Origin: DATFVJ01 sp963851085 | GTDB taxonomy: Bacteria; Actinomycetota; Actinomycetes; Streptosporangiales; Streptosporangiaceae | Assembly: GCA_963851085.1 (NCBI GenBank) | Contig: CAWKNX010000019.1 | Coordinates: 190,569-254,568, forward strand | DNA: 64,000 nucleotides | Reading direction: 5' to 3' | In this document: positions 53,852-60,991 of the stretch, piece by piece | Layout: each line of letters opens with the position of its first letter | How positions within the stretch are numbered: position 1 is the first letter of the stretch | The notes under the pieces: generated by a model | What the model was told of the DNA's origin: nothing | The model's database searches: none | What the model saw: only the letters and a program-made list of their open reading frames with translations | Translations under genes and position numbers: made by a program

Positions 53852-54373
53852 ATGCGACACAGACCCTTCGCCCTCGGCGCCGCCGTCCTCGCCGCGGCCG
53901 CCGCGTTAGCCGGGTGCTCCAGCGGCGGGACGCCACAGACGGCGGCAAGCGCGGCACCTGCGGCAGCATCCCAGTCGCCCGGTCAGCCGGAGACAGCCGC
54001 CGGAGCGCGCGCCACCGCGCAGCAGTACTTCGACCTCTACTCGGCCGGCGAGTACGTGGCGGCCTGGGCACTGCTCAGCCCGGCCGCCCAGAAGGCGATC
54101 CCGCAAAGCGTGTGGGTGGCTGTGCACGAGGGGTGCCCATCGGCGAGCGCCGGGCTCGCCTACGATGTCACGCACATCACCATGGCCGGGAACACGGCTG
54201 TCGCCACGGTGACGCTGGCGGGCGCCCTGTCCAAACTCGCCACCGGCAGCGAGGCCTTCGCCTACTCGGGCGGGCGATGGGGGTTCAGCCCGTCCGACAT
54301 GAGCATGTACGGCCACGGGAGCGTGGCCAAGGACATCGCGGCGGCCAAGGCCAAGGGACTGTGCTCGGGCTGA
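53852..54373 (+). CDS. Lipoprotein of the XRE module (intact copy)
   Basis: 173 residues from the ATG at 53852 after AAAGGAACCGC. Lipobox ALAGCSSG gives a lipidated Cys at about residue 22. An Ala/Ser/Gln linker and a mature domain of about 120 residues follow (ATAQQYFDLYSAGEYVAAWA, then FAYSGGRWGFSPSDMSMYGH). The fold resembles the NTF2-like DUF4878 lipoproteins. A remnant of its paralogue lies at 24571-24720. The intergenic region upstream has GGTAGATC facing GATCTACC, a possible operator. Confidence 0.75.
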   Translation: MRHRPFALGAAVLAAAAALAGCSSGGTPQTAASAAPAAASQSPGQPETAAGARATAQQYFDLYSAGEYVAAWALLSPAAQKAIPQSVWVAVHEGCPSASAGLAYDVTHITMAGNTAVATVTLAGALSKLATGSEAFAYSGGRWGFSPSDMSMYGHGSVAKDIAAAKAKGLCSG

Positions 54374-54462
54374 CTTGCACCGCGAAAGAAAGCCCCGCCT
54401 GGCCGGAGCTGGCGGGGCGTTCAGCGCATTGGTGTACGCGCGCCTAGCGTAGCGCGTCGGCC

Positions 54463-55068
54463 TCAGCGCCAGGCGCCCTCTAGCTTCACGGCTTCGCGGT
54501 AACTCCCATCCTCGATTCTGCGGGGCACTTCCTGCCATTCGCGGATGACCCTGCGCCTGCCGCTGGGGATCTTCGGCCAGCTATCCCGCGTGACGAGCGT
54601 GCCCGCGTAGACCGGTTCCCAGGAAAGCGCGTAGAAGCGATCGGCCTGCGGCAGCAGGGTTCGCAGGGCATGTACCGCCCTGCGGTGATACCACTTGCTC
54701 ACAACGGTCAGCCGCAGCCCCAGCGCCAGGGCCTCGCGCAGGAACGGCAGTGACAGTTCCACGTTCTGCCAGGTGTCGGCGGACTGGTCTTCTACCCGGA
54801 TCGACGAGTCCGGGACGCCAGCGCCGACGAGAAGCTCCCGGAACATGCGGCCCTCGACGACGCCGTTGTGACGGTTGATGCCCCCTGTGACGATTACCAG
54901 CGGCGCCAGGCCGCGGTGGTGCCGCTTGGAGACGATGGCGGCTGGCTGGGCTTGGTTGGTTCCGAAGATGATGTGAGCGGTCGGCTCGCCCTGCGGCGGG
55001 GGCGCCTCGATATCTACGTAGGCGGTGATCGCCGCAACCTGCTCCTGGCTCAGCTCGCCCGCGCTCAT
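54463..55068 (-). CDS. YdcF-family (DUF218) protein
   Basis: 201 residues with AHIIFGTNQAQPAAIVSKRH, PLVIVTGGINRHNGVVEGRM, IRVEDQSADTWQNVELSLPF and LRLTVVSKWYHRRAVHALRT, the features of YdcF-like proteins, a Rossmann-type family that binds nucleotide or sugar cofactors and whose function is mostly unknown. The start overlaps the stop of the XRE gene by four bases (ATGA), so they are co-translated. It is an addition to the second copy of the module; the first copy lacks it. Confidence 0.75.
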   Translation of the reverse strand: MSAGELSQEQVAAITAYVDIEAPPPQGEPTAHIIFGTNQAQPAAIVSKRHHRGLAPLVIVTGGINRHNGVVEGRMFRELLVGAGVPDSSIRVEDQSADTWQNVELSLPFLREALALGLRLTVVSKWYHRRAVHALRTLLPQADRFYALSWEPVYAGTLVTRDSWPKIPSGRRRVIREWQEVPRRIEDGSYREAVKLEGAWR

Positions 55069-56300
55069 GCGCGCCCTCCGGGTCGCTGCGAACGGGGTGC
55101 CGGAAGTGCCAGGCGCGTGGCATCAACGTAGCGGCCGTGGTAGTCGGCGGTGTGCGTGGCCCCCGGGGCCTTGTGCGCGAGCGACCGGTCGAGTTTCCCG
55201 GCCAGCACCATCGTCGGCCACACGACACGCCCGCATTCCAGCGCCGCGGCCCCGGCCGCGGCCGCCTCGTCCATCTCGCCAAGGCCGGCCGCGGCAAGTC
55301 CCAGTATCAGGAGCATGCGGGCATAGTTGGTCGGCCGGTCTCCCCGGGCCTGGGATTGAGTGCCGTATGCGGCCTCGATGAGGCGCCCCGTGGTCTCCGC
55401 TGCGTCCCGGTATTTCTTCACCAGCAGCAGGGAAGTCGCCGTGTAGGGGGGATCCTCGTCATAGGGGATGGAATAGACGCCGGTCATACCGGCGGGGCGG
55501 CGGAGACGGTCCATCGCATCAGCTGCCCGGCGCTTCGCCTGCGCCATGCCCCCAGCGTCTCCAAGCATCGCCAGAGAGCGCATCTCCTGGGCGGCGAGCT
55601 TCGCGTGCACAACGGACCCCACCGGCGCCTGCAGCTGCCCGCTGCGGGCAGCGTCCGCCGAACGGTGCGGATCGCCCCGGTAGTAGGCGATCAGGGCCCG
55701 GGTGAATGCCGCCCAGCCCAGCAGTTCCGGAAAGCGCGCATCCCTGCCGCGGCGTTCGGTGTCGGAACACCACACGAGCGCCGCAGCGGGGTCGCCGATG
55801 TCGGCCGCAGATATCGCGAGCAGGCTCGATAGCCATCCCGCGGTGACGATCAGGTCAGAGTCCTGCCGCCGTGATGCATTGCCGAGCAGCGAGCCAGCGA
55901 ATGACCGGGCCCTCAGCAGCTCGTCATACACGGCGGCAGACGGTGCTACAGCCAAAACGTCCGCGTAGTGGGAGACCAGTTCGGACAGCCCATCACGGGC
56001 GATATCCAGGTCGGCCACATCACCGGCCATTGTGGCCTGGACTGCTTCGACCGCTCTTGACGATTTGCGTTGCGCCGCGCCGCGCGTGCGGGGCATCGGC
56101 GGTGGCTCCGCGAGCGCGGCGAGCCCGCCGCCCGCGCCGAGCGCATCGTCCAGGAGTTGCGCCATACGGCGCCCCGGCCGCCGCTTGCCTTGCTTCAGCA
56201 GATGGACATACGAGCGGTCGCAGTGTGCCTGCCGCGCAAGCTCGCGCTCGCTGACATCGCGCTCGGCCATTAGCGCGCGAAGTCTTTCGGCGAAATCCAT
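55065..56300 (-). CDS. XRE-family regulator with TPR-like C-terminal region (module copy 2)
   Basis: 411 residues. N-terminal helix-turn-helix MAERDVSERELARQAHCDRS then YVHLLKQGKRRPGRRMAQLL, followed by a helical, TPR-like part (SLLAISAADIGDPAAALVWC). It is a paralogue of the regulator at 23243-24496 (both begin with an RLxALMAxRDVS pattern). Divergent from two small genes and coupled to the YdcF gene. Like copy 1 it lacks a ribosome site, and CGCGAATGGTGTACGCG lies directly upstream of the start, so it may repress itself. Confidence 0.85.
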   Translation of the reverse strand: MDFAERLRALMAERDVSERELARQAHCDRSYVHLLKQGKRRPGRRMAQLLDDALGAGGGLAALAEPPPMPRTRGAAQRKSSRAVEAVQATMAGDVADLDIARDGLSELVSHYADVLAVAPSAAVYDELLRARSFAGSLLGNASRRQDSDLIVTAGWLSSLLAISAADIGDPAAALVWCSDTERRGRDARFPELLGWAAFTRALIAYYRGDPHRSADAARSGQLQAPVGSVVHAKLAAQEMRSLAMLGDAGGMAQAKRRAADAMDRLRRPAGMTGVYSIPYDEDPPYTATSLLLVKKYRDAAETTGRLIEAAYGTQSQARGDRPTNYARMLLILGLAAAGLGEMDEAAAAGAAALECGRVVWPTMVLAGKLDRSLAHKAPGATHTADYHGRYVDATRLALPAPRSQRPGGRA

Positions 56301-56456
56301 ACGCGTACACCATTCGCGTGTTTTGCGGCCCGTATCGGCCGCGCTGACTGGCGCTGACTAGACCCTGTCAGCGCTTGTCACAGTTCCACCGTAGCCGCCT
56401 GGGCGCACAAAGTGGTTGGCCATTGGTGTACGGCAACGATCAGGGGTGGACCCGGT
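56301..56456. promoter_or_regulatory. Divergent promoter region, second module
   Basis: Carries CGCGTACACCATTCGCG (56303-56319) next to the XRE start and CATTGGTGTACGG (56421-56433) before the small gene, the same pair of motifs as at 23130-23242. Candidate XRE operators. Confidence 0.5.
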
Positions 56457-56738
56457 ATGGCGAATGCACAGGATCTTGCGGCAGGGGCGGCCGAGCTGGA
56501 GAAGCTCGCCGCCGAACTCGACGGCCAGACGTACGCGGTCGCGCTCGTCACCGGCGACGGCAGGCGCCCGTGCCTGCACATCACCAACCGGCGCGCCGAG
56601 CAGCTCGCCGAGTACGTCTACAGCGACGGCCAGCACTTCTGGTGGGGCTGGGCGCAGCAAATCGCCCCCGTCGATGACCTGACGGCCGCCGCGGCGGCGA
56701 TCGACCGCGTCCTCCGCACCATCAGCGGCAACCGGTGA
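56457..56738 (+). CDS. Conserved small protein of the XRE module (copy 2)
   Basis: 93 residues (MANAQDLAAGAAELEKLAAE, then HFWWGWAQQIAPVDDLTAAA), nearly the same as the protein at 22811-23092. Ala/Glu-rich N-terminal helix and Trp-rich middle. Function unknown. Its stop overlaps the start of the next gene by four bases (GTGA). Confidence 0.8.
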   Translation: MANAQDLAAGAAELEKLAAELDGQTYAVALVTGDGRRPCLHITNRRAEQLAEYVYSDGQHFWWGWAQQIAPVDDLTAAAAAIDRVLRTISGNR

Positions 56739-57010
56739 CCAGCCCGCCGCGGCTGACCCCGCTGACCGGGGCACCCGCAGGCGCCCGGGCCGCGTTCGCC
56801 GCCGCCGTGGCCGACGCGGCCGATGGGTTCCGCGACAACGCCAAGCTGTGCACCGAACGCGCGGACGAGCTGGCTGCCGACCCGATCCGCGCCGCGCTGT
56901 GCCGCGGCCAGGCCCTCGCCTACCAGGCCGCGGCCGAGCACATAGACGAGGCGTTCGCCATCGCCTCGGGCCGCTGGCACATACTCCCCGGAGATCCCCT
57001 GGGGACATAG
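56735..57010 (+). CDS. Second small protein of the XRE module (intact copy)
   Basis: 91 residues from a GTG that overlaps the stop of the preceding gene (VTSPPRLTPLTGAPAGARAA, then RGQALAYQAAAEHIDEAFAI). Helical and soluble. Its broken paralogue lies at 22547-22814. It is followed by a hairpin repeat. Function unknown. Confidence 0.75.
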   Translation: MTSPPRLTPLTGAPAGARAAFAAAVADAADGFRDNAKLCTERADELAADPIRAALCRGQALAYQAAAEHIDEAFAIASGRWHILPGDPLGT

Positions 57011-57013
57011 ACG

Positions 57014-57057
57014 CCGCGCGGCCCGGCACTCCAGAAGTGTCCCTCCGGGCCGCGCGG
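57014..57057. terminator. Hairpin repeat, copy 6
   Basis: Stem CCGCGCGGCCCGG / CCGGGCCGCGCGG with an 18-base loop. The 44-bp unit is the exact reverse complement of the one at 22500-22543. Confidence 0.8.
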
Positions 57058-57095
57058 CCACCACACGACATAACGGCCTTCGGGGAAGGATGATC

Positions 57096-57371
57096 ATGAC
57101 CACGAACGGGACCACCTGCGAACACCACGACCCGGACCTGAAGCCAGTCGTCAACGGCTCATTCGCCAGCGGCGAGGGCATCACCCTCGACGTCGGCGAA
57201 TGCCGCCGGGAGGGCTGCGGGCAGCTACTGGCCTGGATGGTCCTCCACCGCAGCGGAAAAGACTACATCCTCGACGCCGCCGTTCCCCTGTACCTGGTGG
57301 CTGAGGACGGCGGCGACGCGGAGCCTGCGCCCGCCACCGCAGAAAAGCAGGCCCAGCCCGAAGTTACTTGA
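57096..57371 (+). CDS. Small hypothetical protein of the AICE-like region
   Basis: 91 residues from the ATG at 57096 (GGGGAAGG lies six bases before it). MTTNGTTCEHHDPDLKPVVN, then GECRREGCGQLLAWMVLHRS; Cys and His residues could bind zinc. It follows a hairpin repeat by about 40 bp. No family recognised. Confidence 0.6.
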   Translation: MTTNGTTCEHHDPDLKPVVNGSFASGEGITLDVGECRREGCGQLLAWMVLHRSGKDYILDAAVPLYLVAEDGGDAEPAPATAEKQAQPEVT

Positions 57372-57572
57372 TCTTGGGTATATGCAAATCCGTGCCATCA
57401 CCTGCCGAAACGTCGTCCGAGGCAAGGCAACGTTCTGGCTACATGACCTCGGCCGGAGCGGCGAACGAGCCGTCCGGAGAAGATCCCTGGTGATCAAGGA
57501 GCTATCACGATCGACCCTGCCCCTGGTCTTTCTGGCTACGTCCTTCGGCCGATTCTGCGAAGTCTTCGCAGG

Positions 57573-58478
57573 TCACCAGCCATTTGCAGCCGACACGCCG
57601 ACGTAACTTGGGCCTAGCCACCCGCCGCGCGCGGCGGTGTTCCCGCAGGACAGCCGCCCCGCTACCGCAGAAAATGCCTCACTTGCTGCGGCGACCCTGT
57701 GGATCGTCTTGTTGTACAGGGCGTCCTCGGCGGCCTTCAGTTCCTGGAGCAACTCGAGCGCGGGCCCACCCTTGATGCCCAAGCTCTGGATGGTGTCGAT
57801 CTCACGCTGCAGGACACCCGCGGCCTTCTGGGCGCTCTGCGTGTGATCCAGCGTGGCCTGGGACAGGTTCAGCGTGTCCTGCACGGACGTCTTGAGCGCG
57901 TCCGACGCGGCCCGCTGCGCCGCCGTCGCGTACCCGGTCCGGTCCCCCGATGCTTTGAGAGCGGTGGCCAGGGAGACGTTGTCGTTGCGCCACGTCACCG
58001 TGGCGCCGATGACCGCGAGCGTGGGGCCGAGGAGCGCGTTCTCCGCGTCGGTCAGGTCCTTGACCCGGGCTGTGAGGTCAAGGGTGCGAGTTCGACGCCC
58101 CGGCCATGTCGTTTTGCATGGTGGCGAGCTGCGCGTTGTAATGCGCGGTGATACCAGCCGCCGCCGGGTTCGCCTGCGCGTAGGCGTTGATCTTCCCCAT
58201 CGCGGTCTGCGCGGCCGTGCCGCCGCCGGCGAGCTGCTGCGCGGACACCCCGGCCTCTGTGGCGAGCTGCTCCGCCTGGGCCCGGGTCAGCCCGTACGTG
58301 TTTTGCAGCGTCGTCACGTGGCTGCCGAGGCTGGCCGCCGCGGAACTGGACTGCTGCCACGCCTGGTACTCCCGCGCGGCGGCCGTGATCGAAAGGTTCT
58401 GCGTGGCCAGGTTGTGCTGCATCTGCCCGGCGAGCTTCTGATAGCCGGCGATGTTGTACCCGGTCGCCTGGTCCTGCC
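57573..58478 (-). pseudogene. Phage tail tape-measure protein fragment
   Basis: Two frames join near 58080. The upstream frame reads LAGQMQHNLATQNLSITAAA and LSITAAAREYQAWQQSSSAA; the downstream frame reads ARVKDLTDAENALLGPTLAV and AQKAAGVLQREIDTIQSLGI. Long helical Ala/Gln/Thr-rich sequence of this kind is typical of phage tape-measure proteins. Removing one C from a CCC run joins the two frames. The 5' end abuts the truncated RelE gene. No other phage structural gene is present. Confidence 0.55.
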
Positions 58479-58687
58479 ATCTGGCCGTCGTGGATCTCGT
58501 ACAGGATGCGCCAGTCGCCAGTCCGGGCACGCCAGGTGTGCGGGTCGCCTACGAGCTGGGTGGCCTGACCTGGCCGCGGGTTCTCGGCGAGCCGCTCGAC
58601 GAGCTTCTCAATGCGCCGCTGGACAGCCCGGTCAAGCTGGGAGAACGCTTTGCGGGCATCGTCGCGGAAGACGACCTTGTAGGCCAC
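58479..58687 (-). pseudogene. relE: RelE-type toxin, C-terminally truncated
   Basis: 70 recognisable residues: MAYKVVFRDDARKAFSQLDR, then LVGDPHTWRARTGDWRILYE and IHDGQM. In RelE the last strand, with VVRVGHRREVY carrying catalytic residues, follows; here the sequence runs into the tape-measure fragment instead. A deletion has joined the two genes, so the toxin is probably inactive. The antitoxin gene lies 24 bp upstream. Confidence 0.75.
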
Positions 58688-58710
58688 GAGTCACCAGGCT
58701 CGGCCACGTG

Positions 58711-58989
58711 TCACAGGCCCGCTTCGGCCTTGACCTGCTCCCAGGGGATAAGCGGCTCGCCCGCGGCGATGCTCTCCCGGGCCGCGCGGGCCGCCACAGC
58801 GTCGGCGAAGTCCTCAAGCAGCTCGGTCACCTGCTCCGGGGAGAGGCCCTCCAGCACGGCCGCGACCTCGGCGGGGACGATCGCGGCGAGCCGCTCGCCG
58901 TGCTCGGTGAGGTAGACAACCTGCCCGCGCGCAGCCTCGTGCGCTGCGGCGCTGGCGCCGGGCACCTCTTCGAGCGGCAACTGGCTCAT
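58711..58989 (-). CDS. RelB/Phd-type antitoxin
   Basis: 92 residues from the ATG at 58989: MSQLPLEEVPGASAAAHEAA, then GQVVYLTEHGERLAAIVPAE, the Phd/YefM fold, with a C-terminal toxin-binding helix. It would bind its own promoter and neutralise RelE. The toxin downstream is truncated, so the antitoxin may be an orphan. The frame upstream of this ATG is open but non-coding. Confidence 0.75.
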   Translation of the reverse strand: MSQLPLEEVPGASAAAHEAARGQVVYLTEHGERLAAIVPAEVAAVLEGLSPEQVTELLEDFADAVAARAARESIAAGEPLIPWEQVKAEAGL

Positions 58990-59083
58990 GTCAACCAGCG
59001 TACGCACGTCTTTGCAAGTTGCGCTACGAATGCTGGCAGCCATGCCAACCGGAGACCGCGCCAGAATGCTCGGAGAAAGTACG

Positions 59084-59401
59084 TTACGGCCGAATCTGGC
59101 GGCAAGCCCGTGGCACAGCAATGACCGCCTCGCAGGCGCGCTCACCGCGTGCGGGGCGCCCTTGTGACCCACGCCACAGTGGCGTCACGCTCGCGCTCAA
59201 CGCGGGAGTACCCGCCCCCGAGGTCGCGCCAGGCCGGGCACAGTGTTGAGATGCCCCTTCGTGTCTGCGCGGGGTGCATCGACGGGCCACGACAGGCTCT
59301 GGAATGGTCGCATCGACGACGCGCTCAGCGAGGACGATGACGACTATAACGATCACTAACCGACGCATCTGTTTCGCCGTGGTTTCGCGAACAGCCGTCA
59401 T
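59084..59401 (-). CDS. Possible small protein with hydrophobic N-terminus
   Basis: 105 residues from the ATG at 59401 (MRRLVIVIVVIVLAERVVDA near the start, Arg/Pro-rich after). No family recognised and no clear ribosome site. Confidence 0.3.
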   Translation of the reverse strand: MTAVRETTAKQMRRLVIVIVVIVLAERVVDATIPEPVVARRCTPRRHEGASQHCARPGATSGAGTPALSASVTPLWRGSQGRPARGERACEAVIAVPRACRQIRP

Positions 59402-59439
59402 GCGCCGGTAGACACCGGGACTAGCGGGGACCCACAAAG

Positions 59440-59479
59440 AACGTCCTTCCACCTCACAACGGGCAAGTGGAAGGACGTT
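59440..59479. terminator. Strong hairpin after the tRNA-Ser fragment
   Basis: AACGTCCTTCCAC and GTGGAAGGACGTT form a perfect 13-bp stem with a 14-base loop. On the minus strand it follows the tRNA 3' end by about 15 bp, as a tRNA terminator would; on the plus strand it is followed by TTTCG. Confidence 0.75.
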
Positions 59480-59493
59480 TTCGTTCGTATGTG

Positions 59494-59556
59494 CGGAGGG
59501 CGTGGGATTCGAACCCACGAGGACACTCACGCGCCCTAGCGGTTTTCAAGACCGGT
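59494..59556 (-). tRNA. 3' fragment of tRNA-Ser (anticodon UGA), likely attachment site
   Basis: On the minus strand it starts at the anticodon stem (CCGGTCTTGAAAACCGC, anticodon UGA) and runs through the variable arm and T arm (GTGGGTTCGAATCCCAC) to the acceptor end GCCCTCCG. The D arm and 5' acceptor strand are missing. Integrases of actinomycete elements use this part of tRNA genes as att core; a displaced 3' copy is left at the far end. The direction implies that the element extends to the right. Confidence 0.7.
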
Positions 59557-59682
59557 AAGGAAACTCGCGTGACCTGCGCAGGTGGCCGCCATGTCAACGA
59601 ACTTGGGCACGCATTCGGCATGGTAAAGGTCGATCGGGTGGCTGACGCAGGCCCCCGGCCACTGCTCGCCGACTTCGGCCAC
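59536..59682 (-). CDS. Possible small protein ending inside the att core
   Basis: 48 residues from a GTG: VAEVGEQWPGACVSHPIDLY, then HAECVPKFVDMAATCAGH, ending FLTGLENR within the tRNA fragment. Cys and His spacing suggests a metal site. It lacks a strong start. Confidence 0.35.
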   Translation of the reverse strand: MAEVGEQWPGACVSHPIDLYHAECVPKFVDMAATCAGHASFLTGLENR

Positions 59683-59975
59683 TAGCGTTGCTGTACTTCG
59701 CAGAGCACCCCGAACCTCTTGACCCCCAGGACGTGGGGGTACGCGTATGCGCACATCAGGAGCGGTTAACCCGCAAAGCGTGATGTGCGGCGACCTGCGG
59801 ATTGTGTGCCCGAAGGCAGGGCGTGTGGTCCCCAAGTGGTCCCCAGCCGAGCGTCGATGTCCGCAAAGGCGGATGGTGGTCATTGCAACTTGGCCAGGTA
59901 GCAATGCGCGACGGCTGGGATTACCAAGCCCGCCATCCGGCAACTTGACAAGTAAATAGCAGACATCGCGGAGGC
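59683..59975. other. Gap at the left end of the inferred element
   Basis: Contains GTGGTCCCC twice at about 59824-59842, a repeat I have seen near att sites and integrase genes. No gene is recognised. Confidence 0.4.
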
Positions 59976-60917
59976 TCAGGCGAACCCGAAAGCCTCCTCT
60001 GCTGATGTGAAGCCTGTGCATGGTGCCACGCACCATTCACAGTAGAGTGAGGCATCTTTGACGTCATGATTCGGTAGGCGCGCGACGGCGTAGGCCGGAA
60101 TCTCGATCGCCGTGTGGCGCGCAAGCGGATCGCGGGGCCGGGGAACGGGCGAAATGTCGTCAGCCGCTCAACATTCCGAATCTGTGCGCAGGCCATTACC
60201 GGATAAGTCTCATCCGGAGTATGGGCAAGACATTCGAGGTCGCCGCATATGGTGCAGGAGCCGTCATCTCGCCGAGCAGCAATACGTGAGTAAATGACTC
60301 CATGCGTGTGGCCGCACGCGGGGAGGCTGCTTTGGTCGCGGTCACAGATGGAGCAGAGCCTGCGTGCGACGAACTTCGCAGACAGCCCGACACGCAAATG
60401 CATCAGCGAAAGGTGGCAGACATCAAACCAGCGATCGTTCTCCCGCTTCGCCCGGCATCCGAATAGCCCCGCGACCATTTCTCCAATCGCATGTGCCCAC
60501 GCATGGGCATCGCTGGCAAGATCCGTATCCTCAAGGTGGTCGAAGGCATCCACGGCCGCGCCGAGGGCGCCCCTGGCCTGTTCTTCCAGCCGTGCGAGAA
60601 AGGCTGCATCCCTCTCCCCAGGCACCGGCAACGAAGACAGGGAGAACTGGCCCGCGGCGGCGGCCAGAAGCCGACGGGTCTCCTGCCACCGGGCACGACG
60701 AGCGGCAACGAGTGCACGACCAGCATCGGGAGTCCAGGGACGATCAAGATCAACCGGCGGGGGAACAGCTGAGCCCGCAGCGACGAGCACCTGAGAAAAT
60801 GCCGCTCCATACCCGCGACGGGCCTCGGCGAGCAACCTCCGGCCTTCGGCCTCCAAAGCAGCCGTGCGGGCCGGACCTGCGGCCGGGGGAAGGAGTACCC
60901 CAAACCGGACCGCGTAA
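59976..60917 (-). pseudogene. Cysteine-rich gene split by the insertion sequence (3' part)
   Basis: With its 5' part at 63071-63157 the original protein starts MTEITRGTVWFRVGPPRRLA and continues across the IS site with no frame loss once one target copy is removed (GYAVRFGVLL). The middle is helical; the C-terminal third has RLCSICDRDQSSLPACGHTH, SCTICGDLECLAHTPDE and SLYCEWCVAPCTGFTSA, a series of CxxC pairs likely to bind zinc. A one-base deletion near 60160 moves the end into another frame. The start overlaps the stop of the gene at 63150-63632. Function unknown. Confidence 0.6.
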
Positions 60918-60991
60918 CAGGGCTGGGGTCAAAGTAAGTGTTTGGGCTTGCAGGCCGCATGTTGCGATCCGGTCTCGTTTCCGGGGGCTGG

